Source: Dactylorhiza incarnata
Lineage: Eukaryota; Streptophyta; Magnoliopsida; Asparagales; Orchidaceae
Assembly (NCBI GenBank): GCA_033032865.1
Contig: JAWHQI010000276.1
Location: 1,302,001-1,366,000, forward strand
Length of the DNA: 64,000 nt
Reading direction: 5' to 3'
Under the pieces are notes generated by a model, which did not search any database, had not been told where the DNA came from, and saw only the letters and a program-made list of their open reading frames with translations. Within the stretch, counting starts at the first letter, position 1. Each line of letters opens with the position of its first letter. The position numbers and the translations under genes were made by a program. Of this stretch, positions 1 to 12,136 are shown piece after piece.

Positions 1-1689
1 AAACTTAGAGATTTCCTAAGTTCTAGCTATCTTATCAGCCTAAAACTATGATCCTTAGACTATACATTGGGGTCAACTTAGTCCTAGTCAACACTAGTAA
101 TCCTAGCCCAAATCAGTAATAGGGTTATTCCAACACGGTTATCACCAATCTAACTCTCTATTAGATTACCAAGTGATAAATATACAGTTTTATGCACGTT
201 TCCAAAATTCTTGTCTAAATGAGCAACTTAACATTTCATTTCAGCGTAATAAATTATAATGAAATATTTAATTCAGGACTCATCTCAAGGCCAAATTTGC
301 TGAAACTTCTATCATAGCTCATAATTAATGCCTGAATCATTCCCACCGAATTTCGACCTCATTGTATTAAGCAATACTTTTCTACGGTGCTCTACATTTA
401 TATGATACGACAAGCAATTTCATGGTAAATATGTATTCAAAAATTTTGAAACTAAGCAGGGGTGATCACAATATCCTCAGGCACATTCCTACAAAATTTC
501 ATAAGCATCCGATAAATATTTTGCGAGAAATCAGTAAAACATCAAAAATCCGAACATATTCAACAATGTTTACCAAAACTGATTTCTGGGAGCTACCGAC
601 CGCACAAAATTATGTCCCACCCTATTCCGAAAAGGTATTGCCAAGGGCTACAACTTTTGTGTTGAGACCAAGGTCCAGATCTAAGCCTAACTATCTAAAA
701 TCGGGTTTGAACCCAGTAGAGTAAATCTGGACAGCAATTTGTCCTGTAGATACTACGGATAAAATTCTGTACAGCCATTTTCGATTCCATTTTTCTGGAG
801 CTATAGAGATCCCCTGAAAACCCACAACAACTCGTTGGAAAGGTATTTCCGAGAGCTACAACTTTCATGTTGACCCCGAGGTCTAGATCCAGTTGTATCA
901 TGCCTAACAATTGCCTTGTACCCAGCTGCGCATATAAAAACAGATTTTCGTCTAAATATTATGAAATCTTCAAGGATCTTAAGACAGACGAACAACATCG
1001 GTTCACCTTCTTCCTCCAGCACTCAAATATTATTATTTCGCCTCCTCTCCTCCAATACTCCCTGAATAGACCATCGTTCTTCATGAAATCAGTTCCTACA
1101 ACTTCGTATTGAAGAGAGGACTTGATTGAAGAGATTCTTTCGGCGAACGACGCCCTAGAACAGAAGTTATAGCATGGTCTCTTCCTAGAAAACTCCATTA
1201 AAATCACCAAGGTCAAGCTCTCTTGAGTTGACATCTCTCCTAAATCATATTTAAAGATCTAGCTCCATGTGAGAGTGGGCGGAAGTCACCTGATTTTTGG
1301 CGATGGAGCGGGTTTGTCTTCTTGGCGGCATGATGGTGGTCGGCCATGCTCGAAACATTCTCTCTAGGCTTGTTCCTTCAAGAAAGTTGCTGGTTAGTTT
1401 CTTTAGGTGTGAGGAAGAGGAAGAAGAAGAATGATCGGCATTTGGATAAGGGGTGAAGTTCAAGGTTAAGGGAGGAGAGGGAAAAAGGAGGCTAATTTGA
1501 CTAGAATTAATGGTGGAAATATTTCACATGCTTTGGATTGGAGTATTGGACAATCCATCCATGTGTCACTATCATATTGCCCTAAGACACCTCCCACCCT
1601 TGAAATAAGCAAGGATAAGATATCACATCACCGTCAACATATTTTTGAAGGTTGCCGCATTAAAGGAACAAACTACACGAAGGAAACAA

Positions 1690-2000
1690 AAATCGACTCG
1701 AGTTCCCGTCGATCGACGGGACGGTCCAGTCGATCGACGGAAGCCCGGTCGATTTTGAGTTAGACCCTAGGGAAACATCCTCCCATCTAATGGCAAAGGT
1801 CGACCAGAGCTCCCGTCGATCGATGGGAGGGCCCATCAATCGATGGGAAGCCCCGTCGATTTCGTCTTAGAGACTTAGAGAAACACCTTTCCCAGCTGAT
1901 GCCAAAGATTGATGGGATGGTCACGTCGATCGACGGGAGGTCCTGTTGATCGACGGGAGGTCCCGTTGATCGACGGGATGTCCCATCGATTTTGACTTGG
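1690..2000. repeat. Array of GTCGATCGACGGGA palindromic motifs
   Basis: The core GTCGATCGAC, a perfect palindrome, recurs with variants about eight times, usually followed by GGGA and separated by 8-60 bases of unrelated sequence. The array stops just before the TATA-like box at 2013. Small mutations (GTTGATCGAC, ATCGATGG) show it is decaying. I read it as a U3 promoter module of the LTR in which it sits. Confidence 0.75.
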
Positions 2001-2012
2001 CACATTTCATTT

Positions 2013-2019
2013 TATAAAT
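2013..2019 (+). promoter_or_regulatory. TATA-like box in LTR
   Basis: The sequence TATAAAT lies in an AT-rich stretch about 15 bases after the last copy of the palindromic array. Position and context fit the core promoter of the LTR; no transcript evidence is available. Confidence 0.35.
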
Positions 2020-2325
2020 TTTTCTAACCTAACCTAACCTACTTTTATCAAAGCCTATTTCTAGACTGCCGGGACATACTTATACTTACAACATTGCAAT
2101 TAGAGTAGATTAAATCAATCATCACTAATTACCAAGATAAAGAAGATAAGAAAGGAGAAGGAATATGGAGAAAATAGGCCAAGGGGGAAGAAAACAAACC
2201 ACCACTTGCTGACCGTGACTCAAACCTGACCACCTCAGGTTCTTAGGGCTTCTACCGAGCCTGAGTCAACTATCGGAAACACAACACACCCCCGAGGGGT
2301 CTAGCTCGAATTGGGATGTTACATG

Positions 2326-2730
2326 TTATGCCTGAGATGAAGGGTTTCAGAAACCTGAGATATGATCTACTGTAGATCTGAGTTGTAGGTCCTATTGTGC
2401 CTGAGATGTATGGTTTTACGAACCTAAGGTAGGATCCTAAGTGGATCTGAGTTGTAGGGCTTGTTGTGTCTGAGTTGTAGGGCCTGTTGTGCCCGAGTTG
2501 TAGGATCTGTGAAGATGATCTGAGAAATTGGAGGAGTTTGCCTAAGCTAGCTGCTTGCTAGATAGGTGTTGGGGGAAAGTGGATGTACCCATCTTTGGGA
2601 AACAACTATAAATTTGGTGTCTCTGTGTGCTGTGTTCTACGACTGTGTTTTATTTTAATTGCCATAAGCTTAACTTTAAAAATAGTCACATCACATATCC
2701 CCCCTCTAGGTGATAGTTCTAAAGAAAACA
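2326..2730 (+). mobile_element. Ty1/copia LTR remnant (3' part)
   Basis: The segment contains repeated phrases such as GCCTGAGATG and GTTGTAGGGCCTG that resemble the G-rich repeats in the LTR of copia C2. It ends with a C-run, CTAGGTGA and AAAACA, the same ending pattern as the C2 LTR. It is followed by AG and a degenerate iMet primer site, then by copia gag. The 5' part of this LTR is missing, replaced by the gypsy LTR to the left. Confidence 0.55.
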
Positions 2731-2732
2731 AG

Positions 2733-2744
2733 TGATATCAGATC
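2733..2744 (+). promoter_or_regulatory. Degenerate primer-binding site (tRNA-iMet type)
   Basis: TGATATCAGATC differs at two positions from the usual plant iMet primer site TGGTATCAGAGC. It stands two bases after the presumed LTR end, as in C2. Confidence 0.55.
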
Positions 2745-2800
2745 TAGGTTCATCAAAAAGTGACTTAACAGTCAGATCTAGATATTTAGATTTATTCTCA

Positions 2801-3357
2801 ATGGCTGGAGGTGATTAGTATAGAGAGATGAGGTCTATGAAGCTTCCAGTGTGCTTTAAAGAAAACTTCCCTATTTGGAAAGAAAGAGTTAGGTTGTTTA
2901 TGGAGGTTGCAGATCTGAGGGTCTTTGTTGCTGTTCAAGAGGGACCCCACATACCCATGGCGACCTCTACCATAGATTCTACTCAGAGAGTACCAAAGAA
3001 GTACTCTGATATGAGTAAGGATGAGCTTGCCTTGATTTCCCTTGATAAAAGGGCACAAAATATTATAGTAAGTGCAATTGATAACTCAACCATCTAGAAT
3101 CTTATTCACTTCAAATCTGCCAAGGAGATGTGGTACTCCTTAATTGTCTACATGGAGGGGACAAAGGAGGTAAGCGATGACAGAAAGTCCCTTCTGAACC
3201 AATAGGAGGAGACCTTCAAGCAAAGAAAGAATGAAACCATTTATAACTGCTATGAGAGGTTTTTCAAAATTGTGGATGGAATAAGAAATTATGGAAGGGA
3301 ATTCACAAACACTAATCTTAATGGCAAATTCCTTAGATCCCTCACTAAGGAAAAGTG
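2801..3357 (+). pseudogene. gag: Ty1/copia (SIRE-like) gag fragment
   Basis: Translation in the frame of 2801 gives a Gag N-terminal region that closely matches the C2 gag at 50459 (shared phrases PIWKERVRLFME, DDRKSLLNQ and CYERFFKIV, the first with one change). Gag would form the nucleocapsid-like particle. The copy is dead, with in-frame stops after codon 5, after SAIDNST and after SLLNQ. It ends abruptly at about 3357, where the sequence becomes a Tat-type gypsy gag in a different frame. No downstream copia pol follows, so this is a truncated relic joined to G1 by a deletion or recombination. Confidence 0.85.
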
Positions 3358-3704
3358 GCCCGTCGGCCCTATTTGAAATAAAGCAGTGCGAATACGAGAC
3401 GTGGGCTCGTTTTGTTGATCACTTTCAGAAGGAGATCATGGAGATACAAATCATTGATCCAGAATTATACAGGTTTGCTCTGATCCATGGCCTAAGAGAA
3501 GGGCCACTCAAATTCGAAGCCAATATCAGAGAACCAAGGACTTATCAGGAGATGATCAACCTAGCGAACATGTTCATCAGGGGGAAAAGAGTAACCCTGG
3601 TTATGTCGCGAAGCTGCTTGTTGAATCCAAAATTGACCCCAAGTCCTCGATTCTCAATCCCGGATGAAAGAGAGGGGGTAATGGTCGAGCAACTGGTTAC
3701 TTGA
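3357..3704 (+). pseudogene. gag: Tat-type gypsy gag, central part
   Basis: The frame-3 translation from about 3360 to 3704 contains the Gag core typical of plant gypsy elements (ALFEIKQ, ELYRFALIHGL, YQEMINLANMFI). The N-terminal part is missing because of the junction with the copia gag. After 3704 the frame is lost in a GC-rich repeat region. The C-terminal half of gag reappears after about 4960. The protein would be a capsid component; this copy cannot make it. Confidence 0.75.
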
Positions 3705-3894
3705 GTCACAAATGAAGAGCTGAGTGAGAGGGAGAGAAGAGAGGGCCGCTAACATGCGGCGAGGCCAGACTTCGCCCGCAACGGCAAAAGCCACTCCTGC
3801 GACGGCCTTTCCCTTTATTGAATAATCTGTATTACAGCTTGCCATTTTTAGTACACAGAAACAGAATGAATACTAGAGAGTAGCAGGTAAGAAA

Positions 3895-4190
3895 AGAAAG
3901 CTGCCCGAGCTGATGGCTGAGACCGCCCGGACTGCTTGCTGAGACCGCCTGGGCTGCTTCCTGAGACCGATCGGACTGCTTGCTGAGACCGCCCAGGCTG
4001 CTTCCTGAGATCGCCCAGACTGCTTACTGAGGCTGCCCGGGCTGTTCGCCGAGGCCGCCCGGACTGTTCGCCAAGGCCGCCCGGACTGTTTGCTGAGGCC
4101 GCCCGGGCTGTTCACTGAGGCCGCCCGGGCTATTCGCCGAGGCCTCCTGGGTTGTTTGCTAAGGCCGCCCAGATAGCCCGCAGCTAGGTG
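3895..4190. repeat. GC-rich short tandem repeats (GAGACCGCCCGGACTGCTT type)
   Basis: Imperfect units of roughly 25-30 bases built from GCTGAGACCGCCCGGGCTG variants run through this stretch inside the gag region of G1. They share the GACCGCC core with the more regular array at 4360-4860. Long minus-strand ORFs across them are an effect of the repeat, not genes. Confidence 0.7.
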
Positions 4191-4359
4191 CGGTCTGGCT
4201 GTTTCTAGCCGCTGGTTTTGTCCCCCAACTTGCATGTCCACTGTTCACACCGAGGGTCCTATTTATAGGCTCTGGGTCGATGTCGTCCTCGCCGGTGAGC
4301 CGGTGACTGGATCTCTACCCGCGCGGTCTGAATGATGGAGGTCGCCACCTTGGCGATTT

Positions 4360-4860
4360 CAAGAAGGAGACCACTGCCTTGGCCGCTTTGAAGGAGGAGA
4401 CCGCCCCTACTGGGCGGCTTGAAGGAAGAGACCGCCTCTACTAGGCAGCCTGAAGGCGAAGACAACCCCTGCTGTACAGCCTGAAGGCGGAGACCGCCCC
4501 TGATGGGCAGCCTGAAGGCGGAGACCACCCCTGCAGGGCAGCCTGAAGGCGGAGACCGCCCTTGCTGGGCGGCCTCAAGGCGGAGACCGCCCCTGCTGGG
4601 CGGCGTGAAGGCGGAGACCGCCCCTGCTGGGCGGCCTGAAGGTGGAGACCGCCCCTGCTGGGCGGCCTCAAGGCGGAGACCTCCCTTGATAGGCGGCCTG
4701 AAGGTAGAGACCGCCCCTGCTGGGTGGCCTGAAGGCGGAGACCGCCCCTGCTGGGCGGCCTGAAGGCCGAGACCACCCCTGCTGGGCAGCCTGAAGGCGG
4801 GGACCGCCCCTGCTGGGCGTCCTCAAGGCAAAGACCGCCCCTGCTGGGCAGATAGGAGGT
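4360..4860. repeat. 31-bp minisatellite, about 15 copies
   Basis: Units of the type GGCCTGAAGGCGGAGACC followed by GCCCCTGCTGGGC repeat with a 31-base step, measured between several successive copies (for example 4575 to 4606). Each unit can form a small hairpin, CCGCCC and GGGCGG around a CTGCT loop. The array lies within the gag reading region of G1, where it breaks the coding frame. Confidence 0.85.
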
Positions 4861-4959
4861 CGCTCATATGGAATTTGAACCTCCTTAGGTGCATGACCTA
4901 CAGGAGAACGGAGAAAACCTCCTCGGAGAGGATCGTCGATTTCTGGGTATACACTGCTC

Positions 4960-5688
4960 AATGATAAAGATCCGCCCAATTCTTCTTCCACCTATCATCA
5001 GCAATACAACCATCCACCCTGGTTGGATTTTGAACCCCATGATCAAAGGGGGAGAAATTTCAGGCGTAAACAACCTTCCTTTGGCCATCAACGGTTTCAG
5101 GAGCAGAAATTGCAGCCAGCCGCCGCACCAGCTCCATCCATTACAATTCCACATATAAAGCCGGTGTATCTACCATAATACACTGCGCCATCACCTCTAG
5201 TTGCTCCGTCCACTTAGTATGATGATTCTCAAGAATCATTTACTCCCCTCAATATCACCATGGATAAGGTTGTCCAAATTTTACAAAAGAGGCCTGATTT
5301 CAAGAAACCTGCTCCCCTGAGGTCGGATGTCAAAAACCGCAATCCGAATCTCTTCTATTAATACCACAAGGAAGGTGGGCATCTAACCAAAAATTGTCGA
5401 TCCCTCCAATTGTTAATTGAGAAGTTTTTGGGAGAGGGAAAGCTCCAAGGTCTGGTTCGAAAAGATATGCCTACTGAACAATCAACTTCAAAGGGGAAGG
5501 AAATAGTAGAAGTCAGCTGGGAGTGTGGTGATGTGGAGGATATCAGTTGTTGTGGTGACATCCATCCTACTATATAATGTATCGAAGTAAATGATGAGGG
5601 ACCCCTCAGTAACATTTATTGCATTCATGGAGGGGCTAGGCCCGAATCTTCTAGAAAGTCAAGCGTTGCAAGAGTCTTCAAACAAGAA
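4960..5688 (+). pseudogene. gag: Tat-type gag C-terminal region
   Basis: Read in the frame of the downstream protease, the segment encodes a proline- and glutamine-rich linker and then a damaged zinc-knuckle region at about 5350-5400 (YHKEGGHLTKNC, with the first cysteine position replaced by a stop). In intact relatives the knuckle binds RNA. Several in-frame stops (for example after VYLP and NLFY) show decay. It leads without a break into the protease region. Confidence 0.65.
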
Positions 5689-6290
5689 GTGGCAGCCACT
5701 TCTACTTCTGCTCCAGAAAGGTCGGTCATTACCTTCGGCCAGGATGACCTTACTCCGAATGCAAATCCATTTGACGATGTCGGGGTAATTAAAGTTATCA
5801 TTGAAAATTACAAGGTGCATAAGATCCTGATTGACACAGGCAGCTCGGACAATCTTCTCTTCCTACCAACCTTCGAAGCCCTAAAGATTGGAAAGCCATT
5901 GATTTCCACTGAAGGGCCCCTCTACGACTTCTTGGGAGAGAAGAAGGAAGTAGAAGGATGCATGAAACTTCTAGTATCATTAGGAGGAACAACGAAACTT
6001 ATTAACTTTGTGGTGGTGGACGCCCCAGCAGCTATTGTGCAATCTTCGAAAGGCCCATTTTGAATGCTTATCGGGAAGTGGTGTCTACTTTCCACTTGGC
6101 TCTCAAATTTGCTGCAGAAGGGAGGAAATATCAGATTGAAAGTGATCCAAAGGTGTCTCGAGAGTGTTATTTCCGAACAGTCAACATGATTACCAATACT
6201 CCACTTTCCGAGCTTCCGGCTGTTATCCTTGATGTGGACAAGCTTCCAGAATTTGCTGAAGAGAATAAATAATGAGAATGGGCTCACCTG
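5689..6290 (+). pseudogene. Retroviral-type aspartic protease of G1
   Basis: The active-site motif ILIDTGSSDNLL is visible at about 5826-5861, with the DTG aspartate expected of a retropepsin that cleaves Gag-Pol. The domain continues through LINFVVVDAPAA. A frame change at about 6060 moves the coding frame, and the following piece (FHLALKF to DVDKLPEF) matches the linker between protease and RT in Tat elements. The gene is therefore broken. Confidence 0.75.
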
Positions 6291-7256
6291 GAACCTGCCC
6301 AGGTAACTTAAGAAGTCCCGATTGCTGAGGAAGATGTGAAGAAGCTCGTCAACAATGCGAAACTGCCTGAAGAAGAAAAGGTTCAACTAATCTTCTGCCT
6401 ATTGGAGAATTTGGATGTCTTCGCCTGGTCGGCGAAAGATATGCCTGGAGTGGACCCAGACGTTGCTTTCCACCATCTCAATGTCTCCCCTGACTTCAAG
6501 TTGATTCAATAGAAGAAAAGGGAGGTGTCAACTAAGCTGGCCGTGCCAATCAGAGAAGAAGTCACCAAACTTCTTAAGGCCAATTTTATTTCTTAAATTC
6601 AATGCCCCACCTGGATGTCAAACATTGTAATGGTGAAAAACTCATGGGGGAAATGGCGGATGTTTGTGGATTTTACAAAACTCAATAAAGTGTGTCCTAC
6701 AGATTGTTACCCTTTGCCTCAGATAGATGTTTTAGTTGATTCCGCGATCAAGTATAATTTTATGAGCTTTCTAGATGCATTCTCCGAGTATCATCAAATT
6801 AAAATGCATAAGCCTGACATCCCTCATACGTATTTCATCATGAATGACAGTTGTTATTGTTATCTTGTAATGCCCTTTAGCCTCAAGAATGCAGGCGCTA
6901 CATACCAAAGAATGATGGACATGGTCTTTAAACAACAAAAGGGGAGGAACCTCGAAGTTTATGTTGATGATCTCCTCCTAAAAAGTAAAACCATTTCAAT
7001 GCATCTGAAAGACCTCATAGAGACATTCACTACTCTATGGAGGTTCGAACTAAAATTAAACCCGTTGAAATGTGTGTTTGGAGCAAACAAAGGGAAATTT
7101 CTCGGACATCTTCTCACTCCAGATGTCCTTGCACCAAATCCAAATAAAGTGAAGGCCAATCTTGATATGGCCCCTCCTCGCAATACGAAAGAAGTTAAGC
7201 AGTTGGGAGGAAGGTTTGCAGGTTTGAGCCGATTCATCTCCAAGTCAGGAGATTAA
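6291..7256 (+). pseudogene. Reverse transcriptase of G1 (Tat lineage)
   Basis: The RT region begins with a linker containing DMPGVDP and carries the usual blocks: WRMFVDFTKLNK, YPLPQID, MPFSLKNAGATYQ and the catalytic YVDD (EVYVDDLLLKS, about 6955-6985), followed by GKFLGHLLTP. RT copies element RNA into DNA inside the particle. Stops occur before the first ATG (in LIQ*KKRE and FIS*IQ), and the frame ends in a stop at 7254-7256. The catalytic aspartates survive. Confidence 0.85.
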
Positions 7257-7790
7257 AGCGCTCGATTCTTTAAAACACTCCGGGGAGGATCTAAGTTTGA
7301 GTGTAATAAAGAGTGTAACAACGCTTTTGATCAATTGAAGGTACAACTAACGTCAACCCCTCTACTCCAAAGCCCTTGTGAAGGGGAAATACTATTATTA
7401 TATTTGGGGGTTGGCCCAGATGTGGTAAGTTCCGTCCTTAGCTGGGAGGAGAAGGAAAAGCAGTTTTCGATTTATTATGTCAGCCATATCCTTAAAGATG
7501 CAGAAACTAGATATTCAATCTTGGAAAAGCTAGCTCTAGCTTTGGTAATGTCCTCTGGTAGACTTTGTCCCTACATTTAGGCCTATCCAATTTAGGTGGT
7601 TTTGGATTATCCTCTGAGAAGTGTCCTGGAGAAACCAGACCATTTGGGAAGATTAGCTAAGTGGGCCATAGAGCTAAGCGAGTTTGAAATATCTTACTTC
7701 CCCCGGATAGCAATCAAGGCACAAGTACAAGCAGATTTCCTGATAGATACGGCAGAGATTGATCCCAAGTAGATAGAAAGATCTCCTTTG
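7257..7790 (+). pseudogene. First RNase H (gypsy type) of G1
   Basis: After the RT stop, the translation shows the connection region and a degraded RNase H (LLLYLGVG, VLSWEEKEKQFSIYYVSH, ETRYSILEKLALALV). This matches the gypsy RNase H that removes the RNA template strand. A stop at about 7578 and later frame problems disrupt it. The next coding part is the second RNase H. Confidence 0.65.
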
Positions 7791-10700
7791 GCCTGGTTTA
7801 TTTATGTAGATGGGGCCTCAGGCATAAACTCCATATGTAAGACCCCATTTTTTTTTTCGCTACAAAAACCCGGGTCTTAGGCCCAGAACCGCCGCTTTGT
7901 AGTGACACGTTCACTCGGGAAGGTCACCACTACAAAACAACAATCCTGCTGGCCAAATCGATCACAAAGAAAAGTGCATTAAAGAAGACAAGCCCACATA
8001 ATCAACATGCTATATATAAATGTCCACAGATAATAACTGAATAAAAGATTACAATAATAAGAAGAAGGGCTCATGCCCAGTACATCATATCCTTACTACA
8101 AGATCACTCGTGTGAGCTAACTACTAATCACTCACTGATCCTAAATCCTGTGCTCTTGTACTAGACTTGTCCGCCTTCGTTTGCACCGGCCTCTGGTGTT
8201 GCGCGTCTCCTCGATCCCCTAAAATGATATGGTCCACCGACCGTTAGTTAAAAAGACTAAGCCTTATGTTCCCCACCCCACCCCCAATGCCTCCTAGGCA
8301 CCGTGCGGGAGGGATGAAGCGGAGCACAACAAGGGGTATAAACAAAAGCAGATGACAGCGGATCTAGTCTACATGAAATGTTCTACACTACACATGTGAT
8401 TATATATATAATTGAAGCAGCAAATAAAGCATAGTAAAGAGCAAGTAAAGTACAGTAAGTAAAGACAAGTAAGTAAAGCAGGTACATAATAGAAAAGTAA
8501 CCATTGATTTATAGGAATGCCCATACAAACCTATAGACCAAGGGGTCGTTTAGCAGGGCCTACCGTATAAGAAGTCCTATAAACAACTTATACGATAGGG
8601 TTAGGGGTTGAAATGCAATGTTTATGCCATGACATGCAGAGTTATGCTATGTTCATATAAGTGCAACTCACACACTTCGACTCTATGCGCACAGACCTTT
8701 AGTTCCCCCTTTTTGGAGCTAGCAAGACTCCCAGGATACTCCCGTAGTGGCAAACGGAAGCGGTGGGTTGGGCCTCGCCCACCTCTAGGTTGGTATTCAA
8801 ACTACCCTACCTAGACCTATCATAAGCCTCAACGCAAAACCGCGGAGCTTCTGCGTACTCTTACAGGCTGGACCACCAGACTTTCAAGGCTAAGTGCAAA
8901 CTCCACACTTGCCGAGTCAACGTATTGACGTCGGTGTGAACGACCGTCAAATACCGGAGACCCACCACCTTCATGCATATGCAACATGTTCTACTATATC
9001 CCGAGCCATAAATTCCCCGGGCTAACCTGGCCGTCATCAATAACCTTCCGAGCCACCGGCTCGACGGACCAACCCGTCCGTACCAACAAACACTACTGAG
9101 TCACAAGCTCACCGGATTAACTAGTGCGCTGCTTCAACCACCAAGCCTATCGTTCATAAAACCAAACCAACTAACCTCCCATAACCACGGGGTGTGGGTG
9201 TGTGTATTGTTAAGTTAATCTTGTACAACATCTTACACCTATAGTTTATGGTTAATCTTGGACTTCCCGAGGATTACCCTTTAAGGGGCTCTCTACGCTA
9301 CTAGGAACCACAATGGGATGACACCCCAAGGCTCCCTTTCTCAAGACACTTAGTGTTGTTGGTATCTACCCATAAGAACACCCTCCTTGTTATTACACTT
9401 GGATTATCCTAAGTATTTTATGACCCGCTAGGGGAAAGACGATCCTTCATCAATCCCGAGCACAACTTTACCGGTAACTCACCAAGCACACCCTCATCAC
9501 CTAAACTCCTTTTGTTGACCTTCAATCTCTTCAACCTGACCATGTACACCAACTACATGCTACTTCCACTTAGTAGGCCACTAGTTACACAAGTTTCACA
9601 GTTTTACTATACGCAGACCAAACTAACTATATGAGGCTTATAAGTAGATGTACTCCAAATATTCATCCAACTGACTCAATATTATTACTGGGAGTCTATC
9701 ATGATGTTATAAGACTAAATCCAGAGAATCATATTTTTCCTTATTTATTTAGCATTTATTTCAATTTCTCCAAACATTTGCCAAGTATGAAAATGAACAT
9801 GAAGTGCAAGATCTTCTTATAATATGCCCCCCATAAAATTATGATAAATCTATGATGACTAAATATCAGCAAATACAACATATCATATTTTTACAGTAAG
9901 GAATTGTCTTCTATTTCTAATATTCGACATATATCCAAATTTGTAGATTTATGAAGGAACCACCAAAAATACTTACACCAAAATTAGGAGAAAATTACAA
10001 GACCTTTGTATTCATCAGAAAAGTCTACTGACTTAATTTAAGGATTTATGGAAATCATTTTCTCACTTAACTAAATACTGTAAGAAAACCTAAAATTAAA
10101 TAATTTGTGAAGTAGCCTACTGATTTAAGTCTTCAAAAATTCTATAAAAATTTCAAAACTTCCTTATACTCTGAAATGTCCTATCACCAATTTGTACAAT
10201 TTAACAATGAGTATTGGACCCTCAACTATTTTTCCTAAGCCTAAGATAAAACAGGTGTCTTGTGAATGAAGTACTGATTAAATAATTTATATAAATACAC
10301 AAAAATTACCAGAGGTCTAAACCATGATTATAAAGGCACTGCCAAGGTTTCATCATCATCCAAGACCTTTTGATCTTGTAATCATCTCTTATAAGAAATT
10401 TCTCTAAATGGATTATGACCTAATTCAAAGGGAATAATTTCTCCCAAAATTCTTATAAAATTACCCATGGCCTATTTATATCCTATGAACTTATCCACCA
10501 AGTTTCATAACCATCCAGGGAATTTTGACCACATGGCCTTCACAAGGTTCTAAATGCACACCTAGGAATAAAACTAGTGTTCTAGGGCTTAATAACCTCT
10601 ACACCACCCCAAACCACTCATGGGGATACTTTAGGTGATCCTAAACCAGTGGACAAGGTTCCATCTCATGGTGAGGAGATTTGACCACAAAATTCCAAGA

Positions 10701-12136
10701 TAAACACCATGCCCTAACTTTGTCCCAACTTGACCTAACTTGGGTTTACAAATTACCCAACCAAAACAGTCCCAATTGGGCTGAGATTTTTACCTGGAAC
10801 ATAACTTAACCCTAAAATGCACCCACCAAAATTTGGATGGCATTGGAGGTCATTTGACCCAATAATTAATTAGTATATGATTTATGAATTTATTACAAAA
10901 ACCTTAGAAAAATGTTCTCCTAAAATTCACATATTTGGATACGATGTGTATAGGTATAATTAGACTATGTTTCAAATCTCAAGTCCATATCATTAGCCAA
11001 TCAAAAGTTATTCAAGAAATGGTGGCTATCCTACACTAGGGACCAGCCCCACAAAAATGGACCTACAGGGAGCTACATAACTCCTTTTGCGGTGAAATCA
11101 ATTTTAAAATAAAGTAGACTCCAAGGGCTACAACTTTTGTCTTGACCACTTTTCTGTGGAGGGGCCTAAGTATTTTTAATAAATTAATCTAGGTACAGAA
11201 AAAGTGTGACAGAAAATATAATTTCATAAGGATTTATAATATATGATTCAACACGAATCCTAAAGCAAATCCGATGGTAGCTGGTCATCTTCCTCCTCCA
11301 GCCAAGGGTGGAGATTTACCCGACCTGTAGCCTATCTACCATGGTTTTCCCGGCCACCCACGCCCCTCCCCGGACGGCCAATGCCACCACCACCTTCCTT
11401 GAGGTGGTGGCCGGCGATGGGAGGTGTTGGCCGGCCGGTGGTGGCCGGAACCGGTAGTTTTGGCAAGAAGAAAATCTCCAATAAAAGGAGACTTCGGCCA
11501 TGAAGATGGAGGACCAATTAGCCCCAATCCTTTCCATTTTTTGAAGTAGATCTACCCACTAGAGAAGAGGAGAAGAACCAGACCTGAGTGGAGCCATGAA
11601 GCCTTGCGGTTTGGCCCATCACCATGGCCGACCTTGGAGCTTGGATGCCATGCTGATATGAGACTAGGATGCACGATTTCTTCTAGAATGTTGGGGGTTT
11701 CACTCCTCTCAGTCTTTTGAAGATGATATAGAGCTTAATTGAGGGAAAGGGAGTGTGTAACCTCCATTTGCCATGAATGGCCATTAAAGCTATTTTCGGC
11801 CACCATGAAAATCCTCCAAATTCAGCCCCCTTGTGGCCGTCCCTGGATATTAAACTCCTCCAAATTAGTTAGGGGGAATGTACCAATCCATGGGAGGTGA
11901 AGAGAGGAAGCCTTTGGCCTCACAAGTCATGAATGGCCATTATTTCTCTCTTTCTCTCTCCACCATTATTGGGGAAAATGTGGTTTCTCTCTCCTAATCA
12001 TCATTTACAGAAATTGGATGGTTCTTTGAGTAATTATCAGCCAATTAGACAAATGGGATACTCCAATTGGGCTTAGCCCAAGTAGATTGGGCTTGTTAGA
12101 TCAAAATAGGTCATTTTGACCTAAATTTAAGGGGAT

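Larger units (their letters stand above)
1..2325 (+). mobile_element. 3' part of a large Ty3/gypsy-type LTR (left end outside window)
   Basis: There is no coding region here; the short ORFs lack any recognisable motif. The segment ends in GGGATGTTACA at 2325, an LTR-like terminus that also ends the larger insertion at 7836-12730, where GGGTCTAG likewise lies a short distance upstream. Both segments carry the phrase GGGCTACAACTTTTGT (around 646 and 11126), so they are probably related LTRs. The part at 1690-2000 is a repeat array followed by a TATA-like box. The start is off the window, so length and target duplication cannot be checked. It could also be a fragment rather than a solo LTR. Confidence 0.45.

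Noticed and set aside
1690..2000. CRISPR-like array (short palindromic repeats with spacers); similar arrays at 16540-17000 and 37960-38215
   Set aside because: Spacers are irregular in length, repeats are degenerate, there are no cas genes, and the context is plant LTRs.
2019..2045. Telomere-like CTAACCTAACCTAACC run
   Set aside because: Only about three units and not the plant CCCTAAA motif; a chance short repeat in an LTR.
3873..4991. Minus-strand and plus-strand ORFs with repeated Arg-Pro-Pro-Ser or Gly-Asp-Arg phrases
   Set aside because: They arise from the GC-rich short repeats and the 31-base minisatellite in the G1 gag region and run in several frames at once.
9631..9822. 63-codon ORF inside the 4.9-kb insertion, and others such as 11316-11537
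   Set aside because: No motif, overlapping frames and AT- or GC-skewed sequence; the insertion appears entirely noncoding.
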